This document shows, piece after piece, positions 49,815-61,128 of a stretch of 64,000 bases of DNA. Origin of the DNA: Styela clava (lineage: Eukaryota; Chordata; Ascidiacea; Stolidobranchia; Styelidae); NCBI RefSeq assembly GCF_964204865.1, contig NC_135262.1:17909650-17973649 (forward strand). Direction: 5' to 3'. Position 1 is the stretch's first letter. Each line of letters starts with the position of its first letter. The translations under genes and the position numbers were made by a program. The notes under the pieces were generated by a model. It made no database searches. It worked only from the letters and a program-made list of their open reading frames with translations, and was not told the DNA's origin.

Positions 49815-52200
49815 TTATATGAAATATAACCAGAAAAGCCAAACTAATTTTGTTTGCTGTTATAATTTACATTCTTAATCTTGGAACCCAAACTAATTCA
49901 ATGAGAAGACTAGGAGATGACTCTTCTAGTTCTGAGATAACCAATGATAGTGTGTACAAAGACTTGAAAAAACCTGTCTTGGAAAGACCAAAATACGAAC
50001 CCAAAACTTTAGGACAAGGAGGTCATGCTGTAAGACTGATGGAACCTGGTGAAAAGGAAAAACAAGAGGAAAGCATTTAATCAGTATGTGAGTGAAAAAA
50101 ATATCACTCCATCATAAAATCGAAGATACTCGACATGAACAATGCAAATCTCGTCTTCTTTTTGAATATCGGAATATGCCAACAACTCCTATTGTTCTTC
50201 CTTTTATATAATGAAGGATGGACGACACTGATTCGTACAATATTTAGTGTACTTCACACGTCACCTGTCGGTTTGTTGAGGGAAGTAATTCTGGTGAATG
50301 ACTATAGTGACAAACCGCATCTCAAAGAACAATTAGAAAAGTACTTTAAAGATATTGAAAGAGCTCGCTTGATACGAACCGTAAAGCGCGAAGGACTAGT
50401 GCGAGCTCGTTTGCTTGGTGCTCCACATACTGTAGGGCAGGGATGGCGAACCACTGACCCGTGGGTCACAAGGTGACCCACTGCGTTTTATTCGTGACCC
50501 GCCAAAGCACGAATAAGTTTAAAAAAATGCTAACCTATAAACATTGATGAAACCGGCCTTAAATGAATCTAACAATAACTAAAATATTATAATGTACCGT
50601 CAGGGCTGCGATCGCTAATATTCAAATTAATTTCTGGACAGGTATGGTAATTATCAAAATCCCTAATCTCGTACGCGTTAATCAGCTATTGACTCTGACA
50701 TCGTTTATGACATACCAATGCAATTGATATGTTCATTTCTCGCAACGTCTTGTCTCTTTTGGAAATGCTTCTGCAGACTGTCTTAGGGGTTATACGAGAA
50801 CTAGATGTTACTTCGCATTTTATTAGTTTCTAGCCTATAATGCCATTGAGAAAACAAAATCTTTCAGACTTGAAATTAAAAACCTAGAAATCTGAAATAA
50901 CAATGGGGCAGTTTAAAAGTGCCTTAATGTGGTTGAAAACCGATCGAAAAATATAACACTATCAGAGTGGAATTCCCTCCCGAACTCTTTGGAACCGTAA
51001 AATAATTTGCCGCATCATCCTAAACGTTTTTGGTAATTCATATGTGTGTTTTCTTACACTAATTTAATATATTCGAGTGCCATAATAAGTCTCTGATAGA
51101 AGTGCCGCATAAGTAAAGCCCAAAACACCAACAGAAGCTTATAAGATTTGTTTCAGAAGTTTCTTAATGATACAAGCATTGACTGAATATCTGTCACCCA
51201 CTCACTTCTGTTCCGCGATAAAAATATAATTTTTGACCCATTCATTGAAAAAGGTCCGCCATCCCTGCTGTAGGGGATGTTATAACATTCTTGGATTGCC
51301 ATTGCGAATGCATGGATGGTTGGCTTGAACCTTTACTTGAACGCATAATGCAGGATAAGTCAGCAGTTGTTGTTCCAGTTGTCGACAATATTGATTATGA
51401 TACATTCCAATATTACTATGGTGGTCAAGAACCCCAAATTGGTGGGTTTAATTGGAGATTAAATTTTTGATGGGATTCTATTTCATATGCAAAACGAAAA
51501 CGTATAAAAAGACCTGTTGATCCGATTTGTAAAGCCTATTTTTTGCACATTGGTACTTACTAAACTGGTAGGGAAATATGGGGTGGTGAAAACCTTGAAT
51601 TATCTTTCAGAGTATGGATGTGTGGTGGAGTGCTAGAAACACTGCCATGTTCTCATGTATGACATGTTTATCCAAAACAGGCACCATATCAACGACCCAA
51701 GTATTTGCCCAACATAGATCGCGCAGCGGAAGTTTGGATGGATGAATACAAAAAACATTTTTATGTCAGAAATCCCCCCGCTAAATAGGAAAAATATTGG
51801 GACATAAGGGAAAGAGTAAGTTTGCGTGAACGCCTCAATTGTAAATCTTTCAAGTGGTATCTAGAAAATGTATATCCAGATTTTGATGTCCCTGAAGACA
51901 AGCCAGGAAGTTATGGGTCTCTTCGTAACAGAATGTTCAATACATATTGTTTGGATTATGCCGAACCCCCGTCACCCCGTCCTACAGGTATAAAAAATAA
52001 CAGTGTATAGCTGTCATGGACAAAGTGGGAACCAATTTTTTGAATATACATTTAAACACGAAATATGGCATAATCCCGAAAGAGAAATGTGCCTAAGTGC
52101 AATGAAATCAGAGGATGGTGTAACTATGCTTGATTGTGTAGAAGATCACAGAAATTGTGATGAAAACAGTGAAGCTCAACAATGGTTTTGGGTGGGATGA
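49815..52200 (+). pseudogene. Polypeptide GalNAc-transferase pseudogene (GALNT4/12-like)
   Basis: It is collinear with the intact gene at 59124-60839. Lesions against that copy: the start codon is lost (GACTACGAAAACC where the intact copy has ATGAAAACC); about 14 bases are deleted near 50079, creating a stop; an 830-bp hAT element sits in the catalytic domain (50438-51267); stops occur at about 51468 (TTTTGA), 51661 (GTATGA) and 51786 (AAATAG); about 36 bases are deleted near 51527, removing the segment that contains MAGGLF in the intact copy; about 120 bases of the lectin domain are deleted near 52153. The DxH-type metal site (DCHCE) survives after the insertion. Clearly non-functional. Confidence 0.95.
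50438..51267. mobile_element. 830-bp hAT-like MITE inside the GalNAc-transferase pseudogene
   Basis: The terminal inverted repeats are CAGGGATGGCGAACC and, inverted from the right end, CAGGGATGGCGGACC. An exact 8-bp duplication CTGTAGGG lies at 50430-50437 and 51268-51275. The undisturbed paralog (CTATGGGGGATG near 59760) is the empty site, proving the insertion and its boundaries. There is no transposase frame inside. Confidence 0.95.
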
Positions 52201-53025
52201 AAGGAAATTTGCGCTACAGAACCACACACACAGAAGCTAACAGATCACTCGGAATGCCAAATCAAACTAGGAAGGTTCTTTCTGCTTGGTTTCTTGGCGC
52301 ATGAGTTTTTGTTTCACTATTTGAGCTTTCTAGAACTGTTTAACTTCAAATGTTTTCCATGTAGAGTTGTCTGAAACGCAATAAAATTGTCGAGGACTTT
52401 TTATTTACCTTTGGGGCTTTTTTTTATCTTTTGTTCAGACTAATCTGAAGCTATTGTATTATAATGCAGTCTTAATATATCAAAGATATTGCTAGATTTA
52501 ATTTTCTTTTTTACAAATATCATTGAATATCTTTGAACAATGGTCTCAAATTTGCATTTTTTGAAATAATATCAAGTACTTATTTATTGAAAAACCCTTG
52601 AAATTGAGCATGATTCAGTGGTGTAAGATATTTTCTAGATTTTATATTCGTGATGTCTCATGACTGGAATAAATATTTGACAAAAATTTACAAACAAGAA
52701 AATGATATTGTGCTACACTAAAACAGCTCTCAGGGCCTATAAATTAATATTCACTGAATTTAATGCTTTATATACATTATCAAAACTGACCCATTCTTAG
52801 CTGAATGCTTGTTATTCTGTACATCTCATATTTCAATATCTAACATGAGCAGTTATGAACTGTATTTTAATTTGACTCATTTTCCTGTTTGGCATTTTTG
52901 CCATTTTTATTATACATAATGATATTTTAAAAAAAAAAAACGTGTAAATGTTGATTGTAATTCAATAAAAGAGAAGGCGTATATTTGGGCGCTCGAAGCG
53001 ATAGAAGTGTTATATGCTAATATAA

Positions 53026-55376
53026 GGACTCCGGACACAATCACTTTCATTAATATAAATCGCGGCGCACTGAAAGGCAATACATTAATTTATTAACATT
53101 AATTTACAAGTAAGAGTTATGAGTAATAATTTACCTACGGCTCTCGCTAATAAAGAGGAACGATAAACGTTAAAAATCTTTGTGTTATGGTATTTTTTGT
53201 TTATTCTGCGCCATCATATCTGTTCAATTCCTAATTTTAAATAAAGCGCGTTAACAACGTTTTTTTTCAATTCCTAAATGTTAAACCAAACAAAATAAGA
53301 CAGGTAAATAATTTATTCTATAAAATTTTCTAGAGATTTTCGGGGGAAATATTTTTTTGACCACGGCGAATGCCATTATTGCCGACTCATTCAATCAGTA
53401 ACTTAACTCTAAGCAACACTGAGTATTCACGCAATGAAGAATTTGCGGAGTTTTTAATTATTATTTAATACGCAAATATCACAGACACGACAGAAAATTC
53501 AAAACATAAAAAATTAAAATATTAGCATTATAAATATCGCATTCCGGGGTCAGTAATGATAATATTGTTCGCATAAAATTGGGACTGTAATTTACACTGT
53601 AATTTGGGACTGCGATATGGAAGATCAAATCCTAGCAGAAGATAAAATCAGAATAAAATTAATTTGTGTTGTGAATTCCCTCCTTAATAACTGTCATTAA
53701 AATCTTTGCCGATGTGAACTCACAGTTCTGCCTGAAATATAAAACCAAACTTCGATGTCCGCTTTTGCATGAGAATTAATACTTGGGAATACAAAAAGTG
53801 CTAGCTTACCAGCATTAATTAGGATGTCGGCCGACCAAACGATCTCGGCGACAAAAAAAATCAGCGGTTATGATGAAATTCAAAAGTAAAAAATGCCGCG
53901 TTATTACCGAGTTTTCAGTCATTTAGTAATTTCGACAATATTCTCATCATTCGTTAAAAATTTTTGAATTATTCGATTGAAAAAATTGACTTTGCCCATT
54001 ACTAATCACGGCGCATATGTAAATACTCACTGAATGACAATAAAAAAAATCGACTCGATTGACATTAAATTATGACAGGTAATATTTTCACATTCAATGC
54101 ATATTTAATCGCTGCTACATGCGAGTTTGTTTTGTGCATACTCGCATAAACGATTTTTTTCCACTGAAAACCGCGAGTTGTCCTTTTTTTTCAAAATTAA
54201 TTTTAATAGTTTTATCGATTTATTTTTAAATACGGGCACTAAGAAGCGATTTCTCAAAAAATGGATTGATATTTCGCCTAAAACTCAAAATTTGTTTGAG
54301 AACCCCTGGCATATATCATTTGTTTATTTTCTATATTCGTGCTGTTTCTAAACTGTAAAGATTTCATTTTGTTCTCTTGTATTTCGTGTACATTTAACAC
54401 GATTGTGCAAAGCATCGGGATGCAAATATTTATTACTGGCTAATAAAATTCGCGAGAGTGCGGTTACATTTGTTTCTCTCCTGCAAATGGCTAGCACATT
54501 TATGAAACGATGAAGAGCGAACAAAACGACACGGTTGCCGCTTATTACGGATTAACGGTCGACGATTAGTAGGATGTTTGAAATAGGACGAGCAAAGTAT
54601 TCACCAAACGACGCCTGCCGAAGGGAGGCGAGCTACACGCAAGTCTGAATTAAATCAACAGCGTTTCATTGCGAACGACACACACTTTTTAGTTCTTTAA
54701 ACACCTAACGGGAATTGTGCTTTTGGAGCACTGTTTCAATTTTAAGCCCCCAAAGCCCCGTTGAAAAATTCTTTCTGCGTCCATGCTAAGTATGTTACTT
54801 TCAATTTGATATGCTGTTTTGGCCAAAAATGACTGTTAGAGTAGTATCTTTTAGTTCCTATGCATAGCTCTTGACTGTACACTTCATTGTTTAATAACAT
54901 TTAGTTCTTAGAATATAATATCTTCGGCATTTATGGCAATTTCAACACTATTGTGATAATATGAATATGATATACCATGAAATAATGGTCAGTGTTGTGT
55001 GTGCCTGTAATCACCACATTGTTTAGCTAAGCAAGGAAAGAAACGGATAGCTTTATTCTCAGCTTTTCGTGTTGTGTTCTATAATATAGAAATTTTTAAA
55101 GTTCGTTTGAATAATCTATATTCTCATTTGATTTACCTTTAATGTTATATTTTGTTTTATTTTTTCTCTGTCATTTGAAGCCCTAATTTTTATTTTTAAT
55201 GGTAGAACAAATTCTTCAATGGTGGGTTGTTCTTTGAGAAATCAAATTGGAATTCGTCATACTAGAAAGTTATTCTCGAGTTGTTGAAGAATTTTCTATT
55301 TTGAAACTAATAATTGAAAATAACTTCAAAGTACTAAATGTTTTCATTTGTAAATCTATCCTATCACAACTTCCAG
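53026..55376. other. AT-rich region upstream of the unrecognised two-exon gene
   Basis: It could hold earlier exons of the gene at 55377-56590, but no exon with flanking AG/GT and matching phase could be defended. A 74-codon frame at 54127-54351 is Phe/Lys-rich and looks fortuitous. Confidence 0.3.
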
Positions 55377-56590
55377 CTATCAACTCTAACAGCAGATGAG
55401 GCTGAATACATTTATCACACAGTAGCACAAATTCTAATAATAGATACAGAAGATTTATACACAGAAGTCTACCAAAAAATGAAAAATATACGACTGGTCT
55501 ATCAAGCTTCCTATAATGAAAAAGAAGCCACACGTGGCTGTAACATATGCCATTGAAACAATGGAACTTCCAATAACAGTAGATGAATGGCTTGGTTTAT
55601 TGAAAGCTGACATGTCAACGGCATTTCCAAGTGAAAAACTATTACCAGGTAGAAGTGTCCACATTCATGGTTTATACCCGGTATTTTACAATTTTAGATT
55701 GATTTTTGAATTAACATTATTGTATATGAAAATGATTTAGTTTACGTTTTGTCACAATGAATGATTTGGTATGCCTATATCGAGATGAATATTGTCCAAT
55801 GAAGTAATTTTTCATTCTGTACGGGGGTTGAAAAGATGGTGCAACATTTGTAACAACATAATATTTAAATTGTCATATGCACAGGTAATTTATCATAATA
55901 AAGTAACCAATTTTAAAGTAATATAGAAATCTTAATGAAATCTACAATCATTTCTGCAAATACTTGAGTGGGTCTACTGTTTTTTTAATGTTGCAATTTT
56001 ATTTAAAAGACTATTTAAAACAAGTTCTAGATTTAGTTGCAAAAATTATTTTTCAATTTCGACATTTATAATATTGGTTTAAAGATCCAAGAAATGGGTA
56101 GACTTTGATTTATAATGAAAATGTGCCGTGTTTTGAAATATATACCAACCTTTTATCATTGTTTATTTTGTGTTCACCTCAATACGTGAGAGTTTTAATT
56201 TTTATGGTTGAACATCATAAAAGTACTTTCAATTCTAAATCCGGTGTATTGATTAGTTGAGGCAAGTTGGAGGCAAGATTCACCAAGTATAGCCAATTAT
56301 GATCATGTTATATTTTAGTATGTACTATGACCACTAGAGCATATGTTATAATTGTTTACATTAGGATCTGGGACTGATGGTTTCTCACTAAAATCAACCG
56401 ATCATAAAGATTTCTTTTCATTATTTGAACATATAACATTTTGTGGTAATGTCTCGGATGTAAAGTATCGGGAACCTCACCCTGATGTCTACATTATTAG
56501 TATAGTGACATCAGATTTCAACCCAGCCACCAAGCCATTGGTGCTAAAATCTCTTTGTGATTTAGATCTGGGCATATTTGGGTTTCCTTC
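55377..56590 (+). CDS. Two internal exons of an unrecognised gene, with an apparent one-base frameshift
   Basis: Exon 1 (55377-55648) follows CTTCCAG and ends before GTAGAAG. It reads STLTADEAEYIYHTVAQILI, then IDTEDLYTEVYQKMKN, then after an apparent one-base shift in the A-rich run near 55522, VAVTYAIETMELPITVDEW, ADMSTAF and SEKLLP. Exon 2 starts at 56366 after TTACATTAG; exon 1 leaves one base of a Gly codon that exon 2 completes, and the frame continues as SGTDGFSLKSTDHKDFFSLF, then PHPDVYIISIVTSDFNPATK and LCDLDLG. The matching phase supports a real gene. The protein looks soluble, acidic and globular; the family was not recognised. The shift could be a sequencing error or the mark of a pseudogene. 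The downstream donor was not located. Confidence 0.6.
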
Positions 56591-56599
56591 CTTACCAAA

Positions 56600-56637
56600 T
56601 TCTATTCTATTCTATTCTATTCTATTCTATTCTATTT
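56600..56637. repeat. (TTCTA)n microsatellite
   Basis: About seven perfect TTCTA units follow exon 2 of the unrecognised gene. They lie inside the extended reading frame, so the last residues of that frame are probably intronic. Confidence 0.9.
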
Positions 56638-56859
56638 AAATTGCTCAATTTTGGGGGCTGTTTTTTTTATTTATAAATATGCTTCTCTTCTTTCTATACT
56701 TCCTAATTCAATAATCTTGATTAGGCACATAATGGATATTATGGATACGTAAAATTGATATTGTTTTATCATACGAATTAGGAATTTGATGTTTATTTCT
56801 GTTGCGTTCTATTATCTTTTTATTTAATATTTTCACTGGATTCATCTGACTTTAAAACT

Positions 56860-57015
56860 GGCTCGGCAGTGTGGCGCATCGTGTAAGCGTTGGGAATACG
56901 CTCGCCGCCGCATCTCTGATTACACTTCGTGGGTTTGCAAATTCGAATATCGTGGGAAATGCTTATGTGCAAGAGTGCGCAGGGTGATTCACGTAACCGC
57001 TGTTCGGTTACGGCT
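56860..57015 (+). mobile_element. tRNA-derived SINE-like sequence
   Basis: GGCTCGGCAGTGTGGCGCAT resembles a degenerate A box and about 75 bases on GGGTTTGCAAATTCGAATAT resembles a B box (GGTTCGAATC type). The spacing suits an internal RNA polymerase III promoter, while intact tRNA folding is not evident, so a SINE head is likelier than a tRNA gene. The tail and target duplication were not determined. Confidence 0.6.
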
Positions 57016-57749
57016 TCCTCCACCATCAAGTAGATATGTACCAATACCACTTTTGTCGCCGATACCGCTCCGATATAAAGAAAAAACGCCGATACCGATA
57101 CGCCGGTATGCGGTATTTCAATAAGCGATACCGATATTACTATAAATGCAGAAATCTGCGAGTTTGGTCAGGATTGCATAAATCACCATGTGAGTGCTCG
57201 GGACTTCTTTCTAGTTGATTGTGTTTATAAAATCCTTCGAAAGCTACACAAAAAATCGATGACGTAGTCACTTACTCAAGCATATAGCGAAGCAGTAGTG
57301 TAAAAGTATATTCACCATACCACACATGGTTTGCTAATTTATTGGAATCAGCGTAATTTGTTATTAGTATGTTGGTCTCGTTACAAAGTAGGAACAACTG
57401 AAGACTATAATCGTCTCACGGAGGTGTAGGAGTGCATGTGGAATGTCAATGGCTGAATATGGAGACATTGATGTTGGGGATAAAGCAGTCATCATTTTTA
57501 TAGACCTTTTATTTGATTTTATAGACCACTATTTCGAATGATATTTGTTTGGGATATATATTTTAATATCTAATCAATAATCACGGATAGCCAATACCGA
57601 ATAATTCACTATTTCGAAAACATTCTAAATTATTATATTCGAATATGAATTATCGAATATATTCGAAAAGGAAATCAACTAATGAATGCTTTTCTTAGTG
57701 TGTGAAGGAATTTGCATACAATAAACAATGGAATAACTGTTATCTGCAA

Positions 57750-58135
57750 TTTACAAGACATTTTATGTCCACATATTGCCGTGATATTTCAGAGAAGTAA
57801 TGCTTTTAATTTTCCTCATGTACGAAAATACAAATAAAAAATTAAGCATAATCGCGCAGTTTTCCACACAATATATGTCCACAAATTACCGTGATATTCT
57901 AGAATAAAGTTGCTTTCATTTTTTCTCATGTACAAAACTACGAATCAAAAAGGAATTATAGTTTACCATCACACATTTTATGTCCACAGATTGCCGTGAT
58001 AATTGAGTTGTAAATGCATTTATGTTTTCGTAGTAGTATAAGTATAAGATAATACAGATACAAAATTATTTATAATCGGGCAGTTCACCACACATTTTTA
58101 TGTCCACAGATTGCCGTGATATTCAGGAATAGTAA
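57750..58135 (+). repeat. Tandem array with ATTTTATGTCCACA core (4 units; 2 in copy 1)
   Basis: The core TTTATGTCCACAnATTGCCG recurs near 57766, 57865, 57980 and 58101, about 100-120 bases apart, each followed by a GTGATAT-like block and a thymine-rich stretch ending in TACGAATCAAAA-like words. In duplication copy 1 only two units are present (about 49120-49270). The array expanded or contracted after the duplication. Confidence 0.75.
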
Positions 58136-58449
58136 TAAATTCATTTTTTCGACGCAACCATGAGTTACGTTGAACAGAATAAAATTAATACGGCAAGGCA
58201 TTTAAAATGTTGGTATCAGTCATGGATTTTGATATTTTGCGCAACAGAAAATCATTCTAGTAAAATGTCGATACTTTTAACAATTTTTAATAACAATTAT
58301 TTGCCAAAAAGCGGGAAAAAGTTTAAATTATTTTTCCTAATAAATCAGCTTGTTTCTTCCGATTCGCGAAAATTTATTTGGTATTTATTTGGTATTGAAT
58401 TAATGTTTCTTTTGACGAATTCAAATTTTATTGATTTTCTGTAACTGTA

Positions 58450-58865
58450 AACACATAAAACGATTTTCCTGTTTTGTGGTTGCTAACTACGCTTTATCGC
58501 GTCATGTTAATAAGCAATCTCTTTGTTGTATTTACGCTCACCGACCATGACGTTACAAAGCAAAAGTGAGTTCCTATTTGACTCGCGCAATATTTAATTT
58601 ATATTTTTAAAATTGGATTTATTCAACAAGTCATGATGATATAATTTTTATTCAATAACGTTTGTTTGATTTCATCTGCTTTACAACTCAGCAAACGAGG
58701 TGTCGCTGACACGATGACTTACTTTATAGTCTTTCGCGGCCCTGCGTCAATTGCGGAAATATTGTATGTTTGTTTGTTTTATATTTTTATTATTATGTTT
58801 GTTTAATTTTGTGTGTACAATATTTCAAGCACGACGAAATAAATATCTGAATCTGAATCTATCGT
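58450..58865 (+). mobile_element. Possible non-LTR retrotransposon 3' tail
   Basis: A segment ending AAATAAATATCTGAATCTGA is present in duplication copy 2 and absent from copy 1. The repeated TGAATC after ATAAATA resembles the short-repeat 3' tails of CR1-like elements. No coding remnant is attached and the left boundary is uncertain. Confidence 0.35.
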
Positions 58866-59123
58866 AGCAATTACGGCTTTACAAAATTTTCAATTTTTCT
58901 ACGTAATGAAAATGAATGCGTCTGGAGATTTCCCTCGAAAACGAAACACTTTGCTGACGGCGAAGGTGGCTAATATTCGGTATTATTCTGAAATTAGGCA
59001 ATGAAGTATTCCAATACTTTGATATACGAATATTGCTATATATTGAATATTGCTAATCATTATATCATCGACCTTTCCATTTTATAGAAATGTTTTCACT
59101 TAAATTTTTAACACACTTCCACC

Positions 59124-60839
59124 ATGAAAACCTTTACATGGAAATTACCACGAACAGTCAAACTAATTTTGTTTGCTGTTATAATTTACATTCTTTATCT
59201 TGGAAACAAAACTAATTCAATGAGAAGACTAGGAAATGACTCTTCTAGTTCTGATATAATCATTGATAGTGTGTACAAAGGCTTGAAAAAACCTATCTTG
59301 GAAAGACCAAAAAACGACCCCAAAACTTTAGGACAAGGAGGTCATGCCGTAAGACTGATGGAACCTGGTGAAAGGGAAAAACAAGAAAAAAGCATTCAGA
59401 TATATGCTGTTAATCAGTATGTGAGTGAAAAAATATCACTACATCGTGAAATCGAAGATACTCGGCATGAACATTGCACATCTCGTCCTCCTTTTGATTA
59501 TCGGAATATGCCAACAACTTCTGTTGTTATTGCTTTTTATAATGAAGGATGGACAACACTGATTCGTACAATATTCAGTGTACTTCACACGTCACCTGCC
59601 GGTTTGTTGAGGGAAGTAATTCTGGTGGATGACTATAGTGACAAACCTTATCTCAAAAAACAGTTAGAAAAGTATTTAAAAGATATTGAAAGAGTTCGCT
59701 TGATACGAACCGTAAAGCGTGAAGGACTGGTGCGAGCTCGTTTGCTTGGTGCTTCACATGCTATGGGGGATGTTCTAACATTCTTGGATTGCCATTGCGA
59801 ATGCATGTATGGTTGGCTTGAACCTTTACTTGAACGAATAATGCAGGAAGAGTCAGCAGTTGTTGTTCCGGTTATCGACACTATTGATTATGATACATTC
59901 CAATATTACTATGGTGGTCATGAACCACAAATTGGTGGGTTTGATTGGAGATTAAATTTTCGATGGCATTTAATTCCATATACAGAAAGAAAACGTAGAA
60001 AAGGACCTGTTGATCCGATTCGCTCTCCAACTATGGCTGGTGGACTTTTTGCTATCAGTAAAGCTTATTTTTCGCACATTGGTACTTACGACACTGGCAT
60101 GGAAATATGGGGTGGTGAAAACCTTGAATTATCTTTTAGAGTATGGATGTGCGGCGGAGTGCTAGAAACAATACCATGTTCTCATGTAGGACATGTTTAT
60201 CCAAAACAGGCACCATATCCAAGACCCAAGTTTTTGCCCAACACACTTCGTGCAGCGGAAGTTTGGATGGATGAATACAAAAGGCATTTTTACATCAGGA
60301 ATCCCCCCGCCAAATGTGAAAAATATGGGGACATAAGTGAAAGGATAAGTTTGCGTGAGCGCCTCAATTGTAAATCTTTCAAGTGGTATCTAGAAAATAT
60401 ATATTCAGATTTACATGTCCCTGAAGACAAGCCAGGAAGTTATGGGTCCCTTCATAACAGAATGTTCAATACATATTGTTTGGATTATGCCGCACCCCCG
60501 TCAAATCCTACAGGTGGAAAAGTAGCAATGTATGACTGTCATGGGCAAGGTGAGAATCAATTTTTCGAATATACATCCAGACACAAAATACGGCATAATC
60601 CCGAAAAAGAAATGTGCCTAAGTGCAATGAAATCAGAGGATGGTGTAACTATGCTTGATTGTGTAGAAGATCACAGAGAAGTACCAGAATTACAAATATG
60701 GATTAAAGATGGTGAATTATTTAGGAATCCTTCAACTAATAAATGTGTAGAGGGTGTAGTTAAAGGGCAAAATGCATTAACTTTCATCAGAGATTGTGAT
60801 GAAAACAATAAAGCTCAACAGTGGTTTTGGATGCAGTAA
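59124..60839 (+). CDS. GALNT4/12: Polypeptide N-acetylgalactosaminyltransferase, GALNT4/GALNT12-like, intronless
   Basis: GT27 enzymes start mucin-type O-glycosylation by moving GalNAc from UDP-GalNAc to Ser/Thr of proteins in the Golgi. The 571-residue frame has a short cytosolic tail, a signal anchor at about residues 14-27 (ILFAVIIYILYLG), a stem, then the catalytic domain from about 129 (MPTTSVVIAFYNEGW). The metal-binding DxH site is D212-C213-H214 (LDCHCE). The Gal/GalNAc-T motif is [11 protein letters not shown] at 319-329, and CSHVGHV at 342-348 supplies a further conserved histidine. A ricin-type lectin domain runs from about 438, with YCLDY and DCHGQGENQFFEYTS and a final QQWFW. VDDYSD, DCHCE and the lectin pattern favour GALNT4/12 over other subfamilies. 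The start ATG sits in CCACCATGA, and in the pseudogene this site is lost. The frame has no introns, as in vertebrate GALNT4, so the gene may be ancestrally intronless or an old retrocopy. No disruptive change seen. Confidence 0.96.
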   Translation: MKTFTWKLPRTVKLILFAVIIYILYLGNKTNSMRRLGNDSSSSDIIIDSVYKGLKKPILERPKNDPKTLGQGGHAVRLMEPGEREKQEKSIQIYAVNQYVSEKISLHREIEDTRHEHCTSRPPFDYRNMPTTSVVIAFYNEGWTTLIRTIFSVLHTSPAGLLREVILVDDYSDKPYLKKQLEKYLKDIERVRLIRTVKREGLVRARLLGASHAMGDVLTFLDCHCECMYGWLEPLLERIMQEESAVVVPVIDTIDYDTFQYYYGGHEPQIGGFDWRLNFRWHLIPYTERKRRKGPVDPIRSPTMAGGLFAISKAYFSHIGTYDTGMEIWGGENLELSFRVWMCGGVLETIPCSHVGHVYPKQAPYPRPKFLPNTLRAAEVWMDEYKRHFYIRNPPAKCEKYGDISERISLRERLNCKSFKWYLENIYSDLHVPEDKPGSYGSLHNRMFNTYCLDYAAPPSNPTGGKVAMYDCHGQGENQFFEYTSRHKIRHNPEKEMCLSAMKSEDGVTMLDCVEDHREVPELQIWIKDGELFRNPSTNKCVEGVVKGQNALTFIRDCDENNKAQQWFWMQ

Positions 60840-61128
60840 GAAGAAATTTGCGTCACAGAACCACACACACAGAAGCTAACAGGTCATATAGAATGTCAAA
60901 TCAAATTGGGAAGGTTCTTTCTGCTTTGCTTCTTGGTGTATGGTTTTGTGTTTCACTATTTGAGCTCCCTATAATTGTTTGACTTTGAATGTTTTACATG
61001 CTGTGTTGTCTGAAATTCGAATTAATGACAATTAGAAAAAAATGTGTAACTGTTGATTGTAATTCAGTAAGAGAGAAGGCGTATATTTCGGTGATCAAAA
61101 GAAGAGAAGTGTTATATGCTAATTTGAG

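Larger units (their letters stand above)
48490..53025 (+). repeat. Segmental duplication, copy 1
   Basis: It aligns with 57142-61128: upstream flank (ATAAATGCAGAAATGTGTGA onwards), the GalNAc-transferase reading frame, and the 3' flank to GAAGTGTTATATGCTAAT. Copy 1 carries the 830-bp hAT insertion and about 560 bases near 52385-52945 absent from copy 2. Copy 2 carries extra tandem repeats and a non-LTR-like tail upstream. The copies are direct and about 4 kb apart. Confidence 0.85.
57142..61128 (+). repeat. Segmental duplication, copy 2
   Basis: Partner of 48490-53025. It starts TATAAATGCAGAAATCTGCG and runs through the repeat array, the intact GalNAc-transferase and its 3' flank. The preceding bases (57060-57130) are rich in CGATACCG words not found in copy 1, so the left boundary is sharp. 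Confidence 0.85.

Noticed and set aside
56860-57015. Possible functional tRNA gene
   Set aside because: Box A and box B resemblance is present, but no complete cloverleaf with matched acceptor arms was apparent; SINE head preferred.
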